A stretch of 55,800 bases of DNA from Methanoregula sp. (GTDB lineage: Archaea; Halobacteriota; Methanomicrobia; Methanomicrobiales; Methanospirillaceae), in NCBI GenBank assembly GCA_022710385.1, contig JAKLGZ010000002.1:1-55800 (forward strand), given 5' to 3'. This document shows positions 33,521-41,627 of the stretch, in pieces. The notes under the pieces are model-generated. The model was not told where the DNA came from and did no database searches. It saw only the letters and a list, made by a program, of their open reading frames with translations. The stretch's first letter is position 1, and the number at the start of each line of letters is the position of its first letter. Both the position numbers and the translations under genes were made by a program.

Positions 33521-33538
33521 TGTTATATTATTATAACA
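33521..33538 (+). promoter_or_regulatory. 18-bp inverted repeat, candidate operator of the HTH regulator
   Basis: TGTTATATTATTATAACA is a perfect inverted repeat (7-bp arms, 4-base spacer). It contains TATA-like sequence and would place a start near 33555, 86 bases before the regulator ATG. Autoregulation by the small HTH protein is the simplest reading, but it is inference. Confidence 0.45.
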
Positions 33539-33640
33539 GTAGTGAGAAATAGACAACAGATAGAGATTAATCCTCCTGTAATTTCCAGCAGATCCCTTTG
33601 TGGAAAGGCGATGTTCCGGGGGAGAAGAAAGGTGCTTCCC

Positions 33641-33859
33641 ATGAAGACGCGAATGAAGGAGTACCGGGCACGGCGGGACATGACCCAGGCGGATCTCGCT
33701 GATGCCGTAGGAGTCAGGAGAGAGACCATTGTTTTCCTCGAGAGGGGGAGATACAATCCCTCCCTGAAACTGGCCCATGCCGTTGCCAGGGAGCTTGGGA
33801 CAACGATAGACAACCTCTTTCTCTTTGAGGAGGATATCGATGTCGTTCTGGAGGAGTAA
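33641..33859 (+). CDS. Small Xre-type helix-turn-helix regulator
   Basis: The 72-residue protein is a compact HTH_3 domain: [21 protein letters not shown], then [20 protein letters not shown], and ends in an acidic tail. It matches the YozG/Cro-like transcriptional regulators of about 65-75 residues. ATG 33641 has AAAGGTG 7 bases upstream; the open frame from 33542 is not used. An 18-bp inverted repeat upstream is a candidate operator. The next gene encodes a secreted protein and may be a target. Confidence 0.9.
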   Translation: MKTRMKEYRARRDMTQADLADAVGVRRETIVFLERGRYNPSLKLAHAVARELGTTIDNLFLFEEDIDVVLEE

Positions 33860-33946
33860 GCACGGGTTCCGGTTCTGGCCCTGGCTTTGGTCCCGGCCTA
33901 CCCATCGAAGGACAGAAGTATCGCAATCGAAGCTGGTGATGCACTG

Positions 33947-34570
33947 ATGAAAAACTTAGTCTTTCCGGTTCTTGGAATCCTTCTCCTCGCTCTGGTCCTG
34001 CCCTCTTCTGCGAGCTATTCGCTGCAGGAGGTCTCCGTCATTCCTCCGTCCGATGCCACCCCTCCCGGCAGCCCGCTCAATGCCTCAGCAGTGCTCCTGA
34101 TCGTCCCTGCCGGCCCGACCACCTATATAGAAGGGTACAGCCTTGTCCTCTCAACCGATCTTGACAGGGCAGCGTGGAATGCCAGGGTGTTGGTTGACGG
34201 GCACCAGGCTGCGGTGTTTGAGAAATCCGGAAGTACCGTTTTTATCAGCGGGTATCTCCTCTCTTACCCGCTCAGCAGCGATGTTGAAGTGGATGTCACC
34301 CTGAAAGGAACAGTCCCCACAGACGGAGCAGGAGATCCAATTACAGTTCTCAGGGTCCTTGAGCTGAACAATCAGGGGGAGGTTGTTCCCGGTTCAGAGA
34401 CGGTCGTTACCCGCGTTCTCGAACTCCCGCAAACACACTCTTCACCCCCGGTCCCTTCAGAGAGCCATGCAATACCGTCACCTACTAGAGCAGGACCAGG
34501 GATTAGCAATGTGGCGGTTATTGCAGTGATAGCCTTGGCCGTTCTCTTTGCAGGGAAGAGGGCCCCGTGA
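33947..34570 (+). CDS. Secreted membrane-anchored protein of unknown function
   Basis: The 207-residue product has a signal peptide (hydrophobic residues 4-22, likely cut near SSASYS), a beta-rich middle of about 130 residues, a Pro/Ser-rich linker near 165-182, and a C-terminal membrane helix (about 186-203) followed by GKRAP. This is the build of a surface protein held by its C-terminus. I recognise no family. ATG 33947 follows GGTGATG; the frame is open from 33887. It ends before a hairpin-rich convergent gap. Confidence 0.65.
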   Translation: MKNLVFPVLGILLLALVLPSSASYSLQEVSVIPPSDATPPGSPLNASAVLLIVPAGPTTYIEGYSLVLSTDLDRAAWNARVLVDGHQAAVFEKSGSTVFISGYLLSYPLSSDVEVDVTLKGTVPTDGAGDPITVLRVLELNNQGEVVPGSETVVTRVLELPQTHSSPPVPSESHAIPSPTRAGPGISNVAVIAVIALAVLFAGKRAP

Positions 34571-34634
34571 GATCCGGATTGTCTGAATGATCTCCTTTTT
34601 TGTTGATGCGGGAACGAGCGAAGAATAAGCAGAG

Positions 34635-34699
34635 GGCTCGGTCCCATTGCCACTCCTGCATTGTTCAGGGAAAGCAATGGGGATTGGATGAACCGAGCC
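34635..34699. repeat. Long nested hairpin between convergent genes
   Basis: GGCTCGGT (34635-34642) pairs with ACCGAGCC (34692-34699), and the adjoining CCCATTGC (34643-34650) pairs with GCAATGGG (34674-34681). Together they give a 16-bp stem with a 10-base bulge on one side and a 23-base loop. The position is between the ends of two convergent genes. It could be a terminator structure or a small RNA. Confidence 0.5.
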
Positions 34700-34716
34700 A
34701 GGGATTTGCCAGGGGA

Positions 34717-34735
34717 AAGGGGACGTTCCCCCCTT
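34717..34735. terminator. GC-rich hairpin near the gate-protein stop
   Basis: AAGGGGA and TCCCC, with two bulged C and closing TT, form a stem with loop CGT. It lies about 40 bases beyond the gate-protein stop on its strand. It is probably part of transcription termination for that gene. Confidence 0.4.
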
Positions 34736-34773
34736 CATTTTCGGTTCTGAACGGGCAAACGCCAAGATGTCTC

Positions 34774-35736
34774 TCATAAAAGGAGGATCACGAGGCCCAG
34801 CGTGATCAGTTTCGCAGTCATGCTGCAGGTATAGGAGACCGCCGTTATCTTGAGGCCGAATGTTCCAAAAAGGGAGAGATTGAGCGGCAGGGTATACCGC
34901 AGGTAGATGAGGGTTATCACCATCATGGATCCGACGAGCAGGGTCATCAGGGCAGTCTTGACCACGAGGATCCCGGTGTTCACCAGTGAGGCCACTACTG
35001 CATACCCGGCATATGAGCGGAGGATCTGGGCTACCAGGGCTGTTGAGCTCTCGCCCGGCAGGCCGATGGCACCGAGAATCGGCTCAAAGAAGATCCCGAT
35101 CAGGTCCATGACCCCATAGACGGTGAGAATGGTAAATATGAGCACAGCTACGACGGTGACGGGAATTATTCGTATCAGCTGAGGCCATGCTTTCCGTATA
35201 CCTCCCACAATCTTACAGCGGGAGAAGGAGACTTCTCCTTCGGAAGCCGGTGTCGTCTCACAGGAGCGTTGGGCGACTTTTTTATGGAGCACCAGTCTCG
35301 TATACAGAATGGCACCAAGCGTCTGGAGAGCACTTGAGAAGAGGTTCAGGAGGACATGCATGGTCCCAATGACCGGCCCCAGGAGGACCACTGCTGCGGG
35401 CAGATGCACCCTGAAGAGCGATTCACCAAGAACGATTGGAAAGGTACTCATCACGAGCGTGGGGATGATCTCCTCTTTTCCGACCTTTTCATCATGGTAA
35501 AAGCCTGCGTACATAGCCTTTCCCGCCATGGGATTGATGAAGATGGCAAGGAGGGAGGTGGTAGATTCATGGGAAAGTCCGGAGATCCGGCAGAGCGGCC
35601 TCGTAAGACCGTTCAACCGTGAGAAGATGCCTGTTTCAACGAGGATGCTGGCAAGGAGAATCCCCAGGGTAAGGAGTACGACCGCTTCGAAGAGATAGGT
35701 CAGCAGAAGCGGGAGCAATGCCAGGGCCGGAGGCAT
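34774..35736 (-). CDS. Nucleoside-recognition (Gate) domain membrane protein
   Basis: The 320-residue protein has about eight membrane segments in two halves, each resembling the Gate domain of spore maturation and nucleoside-transport proteins. The first half has FINPMAGKAMYAGFYHD, the second GLPGESSTALVAQI. The halves are joined by a polar linker around residues 155-175. Archaeal members are uncharacterised; transport or permease-regulating roles are proposed for the family. Its start region faces the SagB-like gene across a 136-base divergent gap. Confidence 0.8.
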   Translation of the reverse strand: MPPALALLPLLLTYLFEAVVLLTLGILLASILVETGIFSRLNGLTRPLCRISGLSHESTTSLLAIFINPMAGKAMYAGFYHDEKVGKEEIIPTLVMSTFPIVLGESLFRVHLPAAVVLLGPVIGTMHVLLNLFSSALQTLGAILYTRLVLHKKVAQRSCETTPASEGEVSFSRCKIVGGIRKAWPQLIRIIPVTVVAVLIFTILTVYGVMDLIGIFFEPILGAIGLPGESSTALVAQILRSYAGYAVVASLVNTGILVVKTALMTLLVGSMMVITLIYLRYTLPLNLSLFGTFGLKITAVSYTCSMTAKLITLGLVILLL

Positions 35737-35777
35737 TTTTTTGGATCATATACGCTCTGGCTGGAAGAGACTTATGA

Positions 35778-35804
35778 GGATCGGTGGGATCGGTGGGATC
35801 GGTC
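35778..35804. repeat. Three tandem 9-bp units
   Basis: GGATCGGTG occurs twice in a row at 35778 and 35787, followed by GGATCGGTC at 35796. It lies in the divergent gap between the gate protein and the SagB-like gene. It could be a slippage product or stacked protein sites; nothing decides this. Confidence 0.6.
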
Positions 35805-35872
35805 GGGAACAGGAGGAGAACAGGTTCGTCCAATCGGTCTCTTTATATCCGGTCACATAGCAACCACTCGCT

Positions 35873-36607
35873 ATGCAGCCGACAGGCGCCACCTTCATGG
35901 AACTCACGCAGTATGACCATCTCTCTCCCTCCGATCAGAACATGAAAAAGACGCCTCCACCGCTTGCGAAAGCTGTTCCGAAAGGGGCCCAGTACATCCC
36001 CCTGCCCAGGCCCGGGACCATTACCGTAAATCCTGTGGATCTCCGTCACGCAATCGAGGCGAGGCGCTCCCTTCGCCATTACCAGAAAGAGCCGATCAGT
36101 ATCGAGGAACTGTCCTATCTCCTCTGGTGCACCCAGGGCATTGTGCAGGTCGTGGACCCGTTCTATACCCTGAGAAACGTTCCCTCTGCAGGGGGGCGCC
36201 ATGCCCTTGAAACCTACCTGCTCATCAACCGGGTGACCTCCCTTCCCCCCGGCCTCTATCGGTATGTACCGTTCTCCCATTCACTCATCGAGATCGATGC
36301 CGACCTTTCGATCACCGACAAAGTGATGGCGGCCTGTCTGGGCCAGGCTTTTGTGCGCTCCTCAGCAGTCACCTTTCTCTGGTCAACGGTCATCTACCGG
36401 ATGGCCTGGAGGTATTCCGAACGGGCATACCGGCTCGTCCACCTTGATGCCGGACATGCCTGCCAGAATCTCTATCTTGCCGCAGAGCAGGTGGGGTGCG
36501 GGGCCTGTGCCATCGGGGCTTATGATGACGAACTCATGGCTGAACTGCTGGGGCTCGATGGAAAAGAGGAGTTTGTTCTCTACTGTGCCGCCATCGGAAA
36601 GAGATAG
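35873..36607 (+). CDS. SagB-type nitroreductase-family oxidoreductase
   Basis: The 244-residue protein is an FMN nitroreductase fold of the SagB type: AIEARRSLRHYQKEPISIEELSYLL near residues 62-86, PSAGGRHALETYL near 103, and LDAGHACQNLYLAAEQVG near 190. SagB enzymes oxidise azolines in peptide toxins, but no cyclodehydratase or precursor peptide is near, so this stand-alone form has an unknown substrate. The M at 35873 has no clear ribosome binding site; the ATG at 35900 is an alternative. Confidence 0.87.
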   Translation: MQPTGATFMELTQYDHLSPSDQNMKKTPPPLAKAVPKGAQYIPLPRPGTITVNPVDLRHAIEARRSLRHYQKEPISIEELSYLLWCTQGIVQVVDPFYTLRNVPSAGGRHALETYLLINRVTSLPPGLYRYVPFSHSLIEIDADLSITDKVMAACLGQAFVRSSAVTFLWSTVIYRMAWRYSERAYRLVHLDAGHACQNLYLAAEQVGCGACAIGAYDDELMAELLGLDGKEEFVLYCAAIGKR

Positions 36608-36758
36608 GGCCTCCCTGTCGATCAGGCCAGAAGACTAGGTCTTCATGACCCGATACGATACCCTTCTTCCCCCCTCCCGGCCTGGAATTGATGATTGAAG
36701 CAGCATGAGGGGAAAAACATAATACGGGATCTGCATGAGTATCACTTCGTGAATCAGT

Positions 36759-37130
36759 ATGCCTACCATTGTTCACTTTGATGTACCGGCAGATGATGTC
36801 CCAAGGGCACGGGCACTCTATTCCGGGCTCTTCGGATGGACCTTCACCGCCCCGCCCGGTTTTCCCGATTTCTACCTGATAGAGACCCGCGACCTCGAGG
36901 GAAAACCGGCAACCGGAGGGGGTATGGGAAAACGGGGGAGCCCGGACCAGCGGATCATGAATTATTTTGGTGTCCCTGATATCGATGAATATGCCTCGAG
37001 AGTGAAGCGACTGGGCGGATCGATGGTAATGCAAAAAACGCAGGTGCCAGGGTTTGGCCACCTCGCGATCTGCGCTGACACGGAAGGAAATCCATTCGGG
37101 CTCTGGCAGGAAGATCCCGGAGCAGAATAA
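36759..37130 (+). CDS. VOC-superfamily (glyoxalase-like) protein
   Basis: The 123-residue protein has the paired beta-alpha-beta-beta-beta modules of the vicinal oxygen chelate fold: IVHFDVPADDVPRARALYSGLFGW at the start and a second half ending FAICADTEGNPFGLW-like (HLAICADTEGNPFGLWQ). His5 and the later Glu/Asp would be metal ligands if it binds one. The family covers isomerases, dioxygenases and resistance proteins, so the reaction is open. It ends 16 bases before the flavoprotein gene and probably shares its transcript. Confidence 0.88.
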   Translation: MPTIVHFDVPADDVPRARALYSGLFGWTFTAPPGFPDFYLIETRDLEGKPATGGGMGKRGSPDQRIMNYFGVPDIDEYASRVKRLGGSMVMQKTQVPGFGHLAICADTEGNPFGLWQEDPGAE

Positions 37131-37146
37131 CATAAAAGGAGCAGTC

Positions 37147-37872
37147 ATGGACGGTGGAGCGGTACCTGCACTGATACAGAGTATGAAAGGTCCGGGAGAG
37201 GATCTCCTTATCATCGGCATCAGCGGGAGCCCCCGCGAGATGAGGAGCCGGACCCGCATGCTCCTGCAATGGGTCCTTGCCGGTGCTGCGGCTGCAGGGG
37301 CAAAGACTGAGCTGATCGATCTGACCTCGCTCCGGATCGAAGCCTGTACCGCATGCGAGAGCTGTTCGCTGACAGGAGCCTGCGTGCATACAGACGATTT
37401 CCCGTTCCTTTATGAGCGGATGATTGCCGCCCATGGAATTGTGCTCGGCTCGCCGGTCTATATCGATCACGTCACCGGCCAGATGAAGGTCTTCATCGAC
37501 CGGCTGGCTGATGCCATCCATTACCAGACGCTCTCAGGGAAGTATGGGTGTGCTGTCGCGACAACCTGGAGTTCCGGGGGAGAGGAGGTCGTCTCCTACC
37601 TGAACCATGTCCTCAACTACCTTGGCATACTTGCACTTGAGGGGATCAGCGTAGTAACCGGGGATGATCCCGATTCCCTGTTCGGAGCGGAGGAGCGAGC
37701 GCGGAACCTGGGCGCGATGCTCACCCTGGCCATACGGACACAGGTGCCATATCCCGGACAGTCCGCGATCATCGGGGAGAACCGGGCTTTTTTCGCACGG
37801 ATCGTGGAGGAGAACCGCGAGTGGAGGCAGGACGAATACGATGCATGGGTCCGGAAGGGATGGATCTCCTAA
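37147..37872 (+). CDS. Iron-sulfur flavoprotein-like reductase, fourth copy
   Basis: The 241-residue protein has GISGSPREMRSRT near residue 24 for FMN and a full cluster motif CTACESCSLTGAC (Cx2Cx2Cx5C) near residue 67, then GSPVYIDHVTGQMKVFIDR. It is longer than the copies at 18030 and 18653, with an extra C-terminal region of about 40 residues (ENREWRQDEYDAWVRKGW). GGAG with seven bases to ATG 37147 sets the start. It lies between the VOC and DUF6125-like genes. Confidence 0.88.
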   Translation: MDGGAVPALIQSMKGPGEDLLIIGISGSPREMRSRTRMLLQWVLAGAAAAGAKTELIDLTSLRIEACTACESCSLTGACVHTDDFPFLYERMIAAHGIVLGSPVYIDHVTGQMKVFIDRLADAIHYQTLSGKYGCAVATTWSSGGEEVVSYLNHVLNYLGILALEGISVVTGDDPDSLFGAEERARNLGAMLTLAIRTQVPYPGQSAIIGENRAFFARIVEENREWRQDEYDAWVRKGWIS

Positions 37873-37921
37873 ACCACCGGAAGTATCCTCACATTCCCTC
37901 TGAACAGAAAACGGAGATCTC

Positions 37922-38437
37922 ATGAACCTCGAACGATTTGACCAGATGAATACCAGGGAGAAACACGAATATATCGAGTTTCTCCTCTGGCACTACCGTG
38001 TCGTTGATGCATTCTGGTTCCTCTATTGCACCGATGAGTTCGGCCAGCCTGTTGCCGAGTCGCTGAATGAAAAGGTCTGGGGCCGTGTTGCATCGATGGC
38101 TGCAAAGGACATCAGGAATCGGTTCGGTATCACCGAGAAGGGACTCACCGGATTTGTCAGGGCATTGCGGCTCTTTCCCTGGGCGATTATTGTTGACTAC
38201 GAGATAGAAGAGAAGCCTGGTGAGGTGATCATCCGGGTGCCCTCCTGTCCAACCCAGGAGGCACGCCTTCGCAGGGGGCTCTCCGAATATGTCTGCAGGG
38301 AGATGCACCGGGCGGAATTTACCAGTTTCGCCCGGGAGATTGATGAGAGGATCGTCGTCGAGTGTCTCTTTGCCCCTCCCGATCCCCATCCTCCCGACAT
38401 GTTCTGCCAATGGAGATTCACGATCAGGGAGGAGTAA
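37922..38437 (+). CDS. DUF6125-like protein of unknown function
   Basis: The 171-residue soluble protein has a helical N-terminal half with [23 protein letters not shown] and a C-terminal alpha/beta half containing [15 protein letters not shown] and [18 protein letters not shown]. Conserved-looking cysteines and the terminal CQWRF resemble proteins listed as DUF6125, distantly like L-2-amino-thiazoline-4-carboxylate hydrolases. No activity is established. It follows the flavoprotein gene by 49 bases. Confidence 0.65.
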   Translation: MNLERFDQMNTREKHEYIEFLLWHYRVVDAFWFLYCTDEFGQPVAESLNEKVWGRVASMAAKDIRNRFGITEKGLTGFVRALRLFPWAIIVDYEIEEKPGEVIIRVPSCPTQEARLRRGLSEYVCREMHRAEFTSFAREIDERIVVECLFAPPDPHPPDMFCQWRFTIREE

Positions 38438-38444
38438 CCCCTTC

Positions 38445-38523
38445 TGATGAATGGGTAAGGGCAGGGGTCCCCGATTGAAGGAAAATGTACCTGGACCAGG
38501 GGGACCTTGCATGATGAATGGGT
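38445..38523. repeat. Direct 12-bp repeats flanking a small hairpin
   Basis: TGATGAATGGGT occurs at 38445-38456 and 38512-38523. Between them GGTCCCC and GGGGACC can pair. The repeats directly follow the DUF6125-like stop. They may be the scar of a small insertion or a terminator structure. Confidence 0.4.
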
Positions 38524-38601
38524 TAGCTTGCACACAATCCTGCCCCCGGAAGGGATGACCAGACTCCACTCTTTTCCAGCTCAACAGTTGATCTTACGAC
38601 T

Positions 38602-38713
38602 CTGTCTTCCCCCCATGTTTGTTCTCAACCTCCTCCCTCAGCACAATGGTCAGTCCCCACCGTTCTGACCCCTTCAGCTGACATGCTCCGGGGTTAAACG
38701 GGAGGGAAGACAG
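38602..38713. repeat. Structured segment in a 486-base convergent gap
   Basis: CTGTCTTCCC (38602-38611) pairs perfectly with GGGAAGACAG (38704-38713), extendable by two more pairs past one mismatch. Inside, GGTCAG (38648-38653) and CTGACC (38665-38670) form a hairpin. The gap 38438-38923 has no credible gene. No clear promoter was found for a small RNA. Confidence 0.4.
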
Positions 38714-38923
38714 GGCCCCCCACAGCATGCACTATCGAGAGAGCAGATGGTGTGTCATCGACCATCCCCCTTCCCTGGCTGCCGACCATCGCACGAAAGC
38801 AGGTTATACACCCAGGGACCAATATCCTGGCCCGGTAAGTGATCCGGTCATGCTGACGGTAGGGGATAGGATCAGACCTGGAGAGAGGAACTCCATGAAG
38901 TCACAGGGGCGAAAGGGGGGGAT

Positions 38924-40048
38924 TCACTCCTGCGTTGTCAGCACCCCAATCCGCTTCCTCTGCGCGATCTGGTACCCCGATATCACTGAAATATGCGGCC
39001 CGAAAGCCCTGTCAAGTGCCTCGTCCCCGGTGTCGACAAAAAGGACCGGGGTCTCAGACAGTTTGTGCGGGGTGGCAACAACGATAATGTTCTCGATCCC
39101 AATCATCCGGATCACCCTGGGGCTGACCTGACGGGTACCTCTGCCCAGGACGGATCCCTGGGCTCCAATGATACTCACGATCAGCCGGGATTTTTTCTCC
39201 CTCTCAAGCAGCCGGATTATCTCTTCTTCATTCAGGTCTGATGCAACAAGCCTCCCCTGCTTCACGGCATCAAATCCAAGAATGGTTTTTGGAATTCCAA
39301 ATTCACGCGCTATCGCCCCTGTGGTACTCCCAGGCCCGATAAGATACAAAATATCGGGGGTCCCCAGGATCACTTCGGCAAGAAACCTCCCGATGCCTTC
39401 TTTGGCCCGGTCTTCGTCCTGGTCTTCCAGGACCTGTTTTGTCCCCTGGACCAGTCCAGGCAGATACAGGCTCTGTGCATAGCCATGGAGCCGGGTCCTG
39501 AGATCACCATCGCGGTATGCTTCCTCATCCACATCAACTATCTCTGCGTCCCTCATATGCCGGACCGACTGTGAGAGGTTGAGGATAATAGCAGCTGCTG
39601 ATTCGGGCGTAATGGCAAAGACGGCTGAATACATCTTCACTCCAGCCGGAATTCCCAGTATAGGGATACGGTCAAGGACCGTATCATAGACATCCCGTGC
39701 TGTACCGTCACCGCCGCAGAACAGAATCAGGTCGACCCCGTGTACTTCGAATACTGCACAGGCACGTCTCGTATCTTCTGAGGTAGTGGGGTGTGGTGTC
39801 TGGTATACCACCTCAAACCCGGTGATGCCGGCAACGTTGAGAGGGTCTTCCCCCATCGGTCCCGAACAGCTCAGGAAACGGAGGGGGGCACCCTTGAGCT
39901 TCCGCAGTGCCACGAGGGCCCGGTTCCCTGCTTCCGGCCGGGCTCCCCTCTTGATGGCTTCAGACAGAAGACCATCGGTCCCCTTAAGGCCAACGGCACC
40001 ACCCATTCCCGCGATGGGATTGACCAGGAATCCAATAGTGACAGTCAT
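38924..40048 (-). CDS. ATP-NAD kinase-like protein (COG3199)
   Basis: The 374-residue protein starts IGFLVNPIAGMGG and has FCGGDGTARDV near residue 110, the nucleotide motif of the NAD kinase/diacylglycerol kinase superfamily. Archaeal COG3199 members of this length are annotated as predicted polyphosphate/ATP-NAD kinases. The C-terminal half has GPGSTTGAIAREFG and IGAQGSVLGRGTRQVS. Whether it phosphorylates NAD is unproven. It lies 57 bases downstream of trpB2 on the same strand. Confidence 0.85.
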   Translation of the reverse strand: MTVTIGFLVNPIAGMGGAVGLKGTDGLLSEAIKRGARPEAGNRALVALRKLKGAPLRFLSCSGPMGEDPLNVAGITGFEVVYQTPHPTTSEDTRRACAVFEVHGVDLILFCGGDGTARDVYDTVLDRIPILGIPAGVKMYSAVFAITPESAAAIILNLSQSVRHMRDAEIVDVDEEAYRDGDLRTRLHGYAQSLYLPGLVQGTKQVLEDQDEDRAKEGIGRFLAEVILGTPDILYLIGPGSTTGAIAREFGIPKTILGFDAVKQGRLVASDLNEEEIIRLLEREKKSRLIVSIIGAQGSVLGRGTRQVSPRVIRMIGIENIIVVATPHKLSETPVLFVDTGDEALDRAFGPHISVISGYQIAQRKRIGVLTTQE

Positions 40049-40105
40049 GCAAGGACTACGAGGAAGGAGTTACTTGTCCATGGAGATGGAGGAGGAGGGG
40101 AATCC

Positions 40106-41464
40106 TCATGGAACTTTCGGAAGCCTGCTGAGGGCTTCCCGTATCAGGCTGTCCGGATATTCATAATCGGACAGATTTCCTGCGTAGTAGGCATCATACG
40201 CTGACATGTCAAAGTCGCCATGCCCGGATGCGTTGAACAGGATCGTCTTCTCCTCACCGCTCTTCCGGCATTTCAGGGCTTCATCGATCGCTGCTTTGAC
40301 CGCATGAGAGGTCTCCGGGGCAACGATGAACCCTTCACTCCTCGCGAAGGTCTGGGCTGCGTCGAAGACCTCGCTCTGATGGTAAGAGACAGCTCTCATC
40401 ACGCCGTCATGGACGAGCCTTGACACGATTGGTGAATCGCCGTGATACCTCAGGCCACCTGCATGGATGGAGGGGGGAATGAAATCGTGTCCGAGCGTAT
40501 ACATCTTCATGATAGGAGTCAGACCCGCCTCATCACCATAATCATACGCGTAGAGTCCTTTGGTCAGCGTCGGGCAGGATGCAGGTTCAACGCCGATGAT
40601 ATCGACCTCGGGATGCTTCCCGATGAGCTTGTCACCGGCAAAGGGAAACGAGACTCCCGCAAAATTGGATCCGCCACCAACACAACCTATAACAATATCG
40701 GGATAGGATTCCACCGATGCAAGCTGTGCGCGGCATTCGAGGCCAATAATCGTCTGGTGAAGACAGACATGATTGAGCACGGAGCCAAGGGAGTAGTGCG
40801 TATTGGAATGCGTCGCTGCATCCTCAACCGCTTCTGATATCGCGACGCCAAGACTCCCGGGGGTATCTGGATCTTTCTCGAGCATCGCCCGCCCTGCATT
40901 CGTTTTCGTGCTCGGGCTCGGGATGCATTCGGCACCCCATACGTTCATCATGGACTTCCGGTATGGTTTCTGGGTATAACTCGACCGGACCATGTAGATA
41001 CTACACTGGATATCATAGAGCATGGTGGCGAATGCAAGCGCCGATCCCCACTGGCCTGCACCAGTCTCGGTGGCGATCCGCTCCACCCCTTCCTTCATAT
41101 TATAATATGCCTGCGGAACCGCGGTGTTGGGTTTATGGCTCCCTGCCGGGCTGACACCCTCCCATTTGTAATAGATCTTTGCCGGGGTCTTCAGGGCTTT
41201 CTCGAGCCGGGTTGCCCGGTAGAGCGGGGTCGGCCTCCAGAGACGGAGGACGTCCTGTACTTCCCCTGGAATGTCAATGTACCGGTCAGCACTCATCTCC
41301 TGCCGTATCAGCTCCATGGGGAATATCGCGGCAAGGTCAGAGGGGGTTGCAGGATTCTTTGTCTGGGGATTGAGTGGAGGATCCAGTGGTGACGGGAGAT
41401 CCCCCTGGATGTTATACCAGCGCTTTGGCATCTCCTCTTCATCAAGGATGATTTTTGTCTGCAT
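40106..41464 (-). CDS. trpB2: Tryptophan synthase beta chain, TrpB2 type
   Basis: The 452-residue enzyme is the long TrpB2 form, not the 400-residue TrpB1 that pairs with Trp[16 protein letters not shown] near residue 115 holds the PLP lysine and [11 protein letters not shown] near 260 the phosphate loop. TrpB2 makes tryptophan from indole and serine, salvaging free indole. No trpA or other trp gene is near. ATG 41464 is chosen; the frame is open to 41497. The promoter is covered by TGTACA-like repeats. Confidence 0.94.
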   Translation of the reverse strand: MQTKIILDEEEMPKRWYNIQGDLPSPLDPPLNPQTKNPATPSDLAAIFPMELIRQEMSADRYIDIPGEVQDVLRLWRPTPLYRATRLEKALKTPAKIYYKWEGVSPAGSHKPNTAVPQAYYNMKEGVERIATETGAGQWGSALAFATMLYDIQCSIYMVRSSYTQKPYRKSMMNVWGAECIPSPSTKTNAGRAMLEKDPDTPGSLGVAISEAVEDAATHSNTHYSLGSVLNHVCLHQTIIGLECRAQLASVESYPDIVIGCVGGGSNFAGVSFPFAGDKLIGKHPEVDIIGVEPASCPTLTKGLYAYDYGDEAGLTPIMKMYTLGHDFIPPSIHAGGLRYHGDSPIVSRLVHDGVMRAVSYHQSEVFDAAQTFARSEGFIVAPETSHAVKAAIDEALKCRKSGEEKTILFNASGHGDFDMSAYDAYYAGNLSDYEYPDSLIREALSRLPKVP

Positions 41465-41475
41465 GAATGTCGATA

Positions 41476-41506
41476 TGTATTGTACAGATATATACATTGT
41501 TGTATA
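41476..41506 (-). promoter_or_regulatory. TRP-box-like repeats over the trpB2 promoter
   Basis: TGTACA (41481-41486), TATACA (41491-41496) and TGTATA (41501-41506) lie exactly 10 bp apart; TGTATT precedes at 41476. TGTACA is the box bound by TrpY in Methanothermobacter. The TATA-like TATATA at 41488-41493 lies among them, and a start near the ATG is expected, so bound protein would block the promoter. Confidence 0.5.
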
Positions 41507-41627
41507 CTTTAGCGTATTATAGAGTCGGATTGCTCTTTGATAATGGGGTAAAAAACCGGTAAAGGTGGCGTAAGTCCATCAAAGGGATTGATGTATCCTC
41601 CAGACTACTCTATGGGAGGTATCCGCA

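Noticed and set aside
35873-36607. SagB-like protein as part of an azole-peptide (RiPP) cluster
   Set aside because: No cyclodehydratase, YcaO protein, precursor peptide or exporter is adjacent, so only the family fold is supported.
36630-36644. Small inverted repeat GAAGAC-TAG-GTCTTC after the SagB-like gene
   Set aside because: Six-bp arms with a short loop are expected by chance in a window of this size; no T-run follows and nothing else supports a function.
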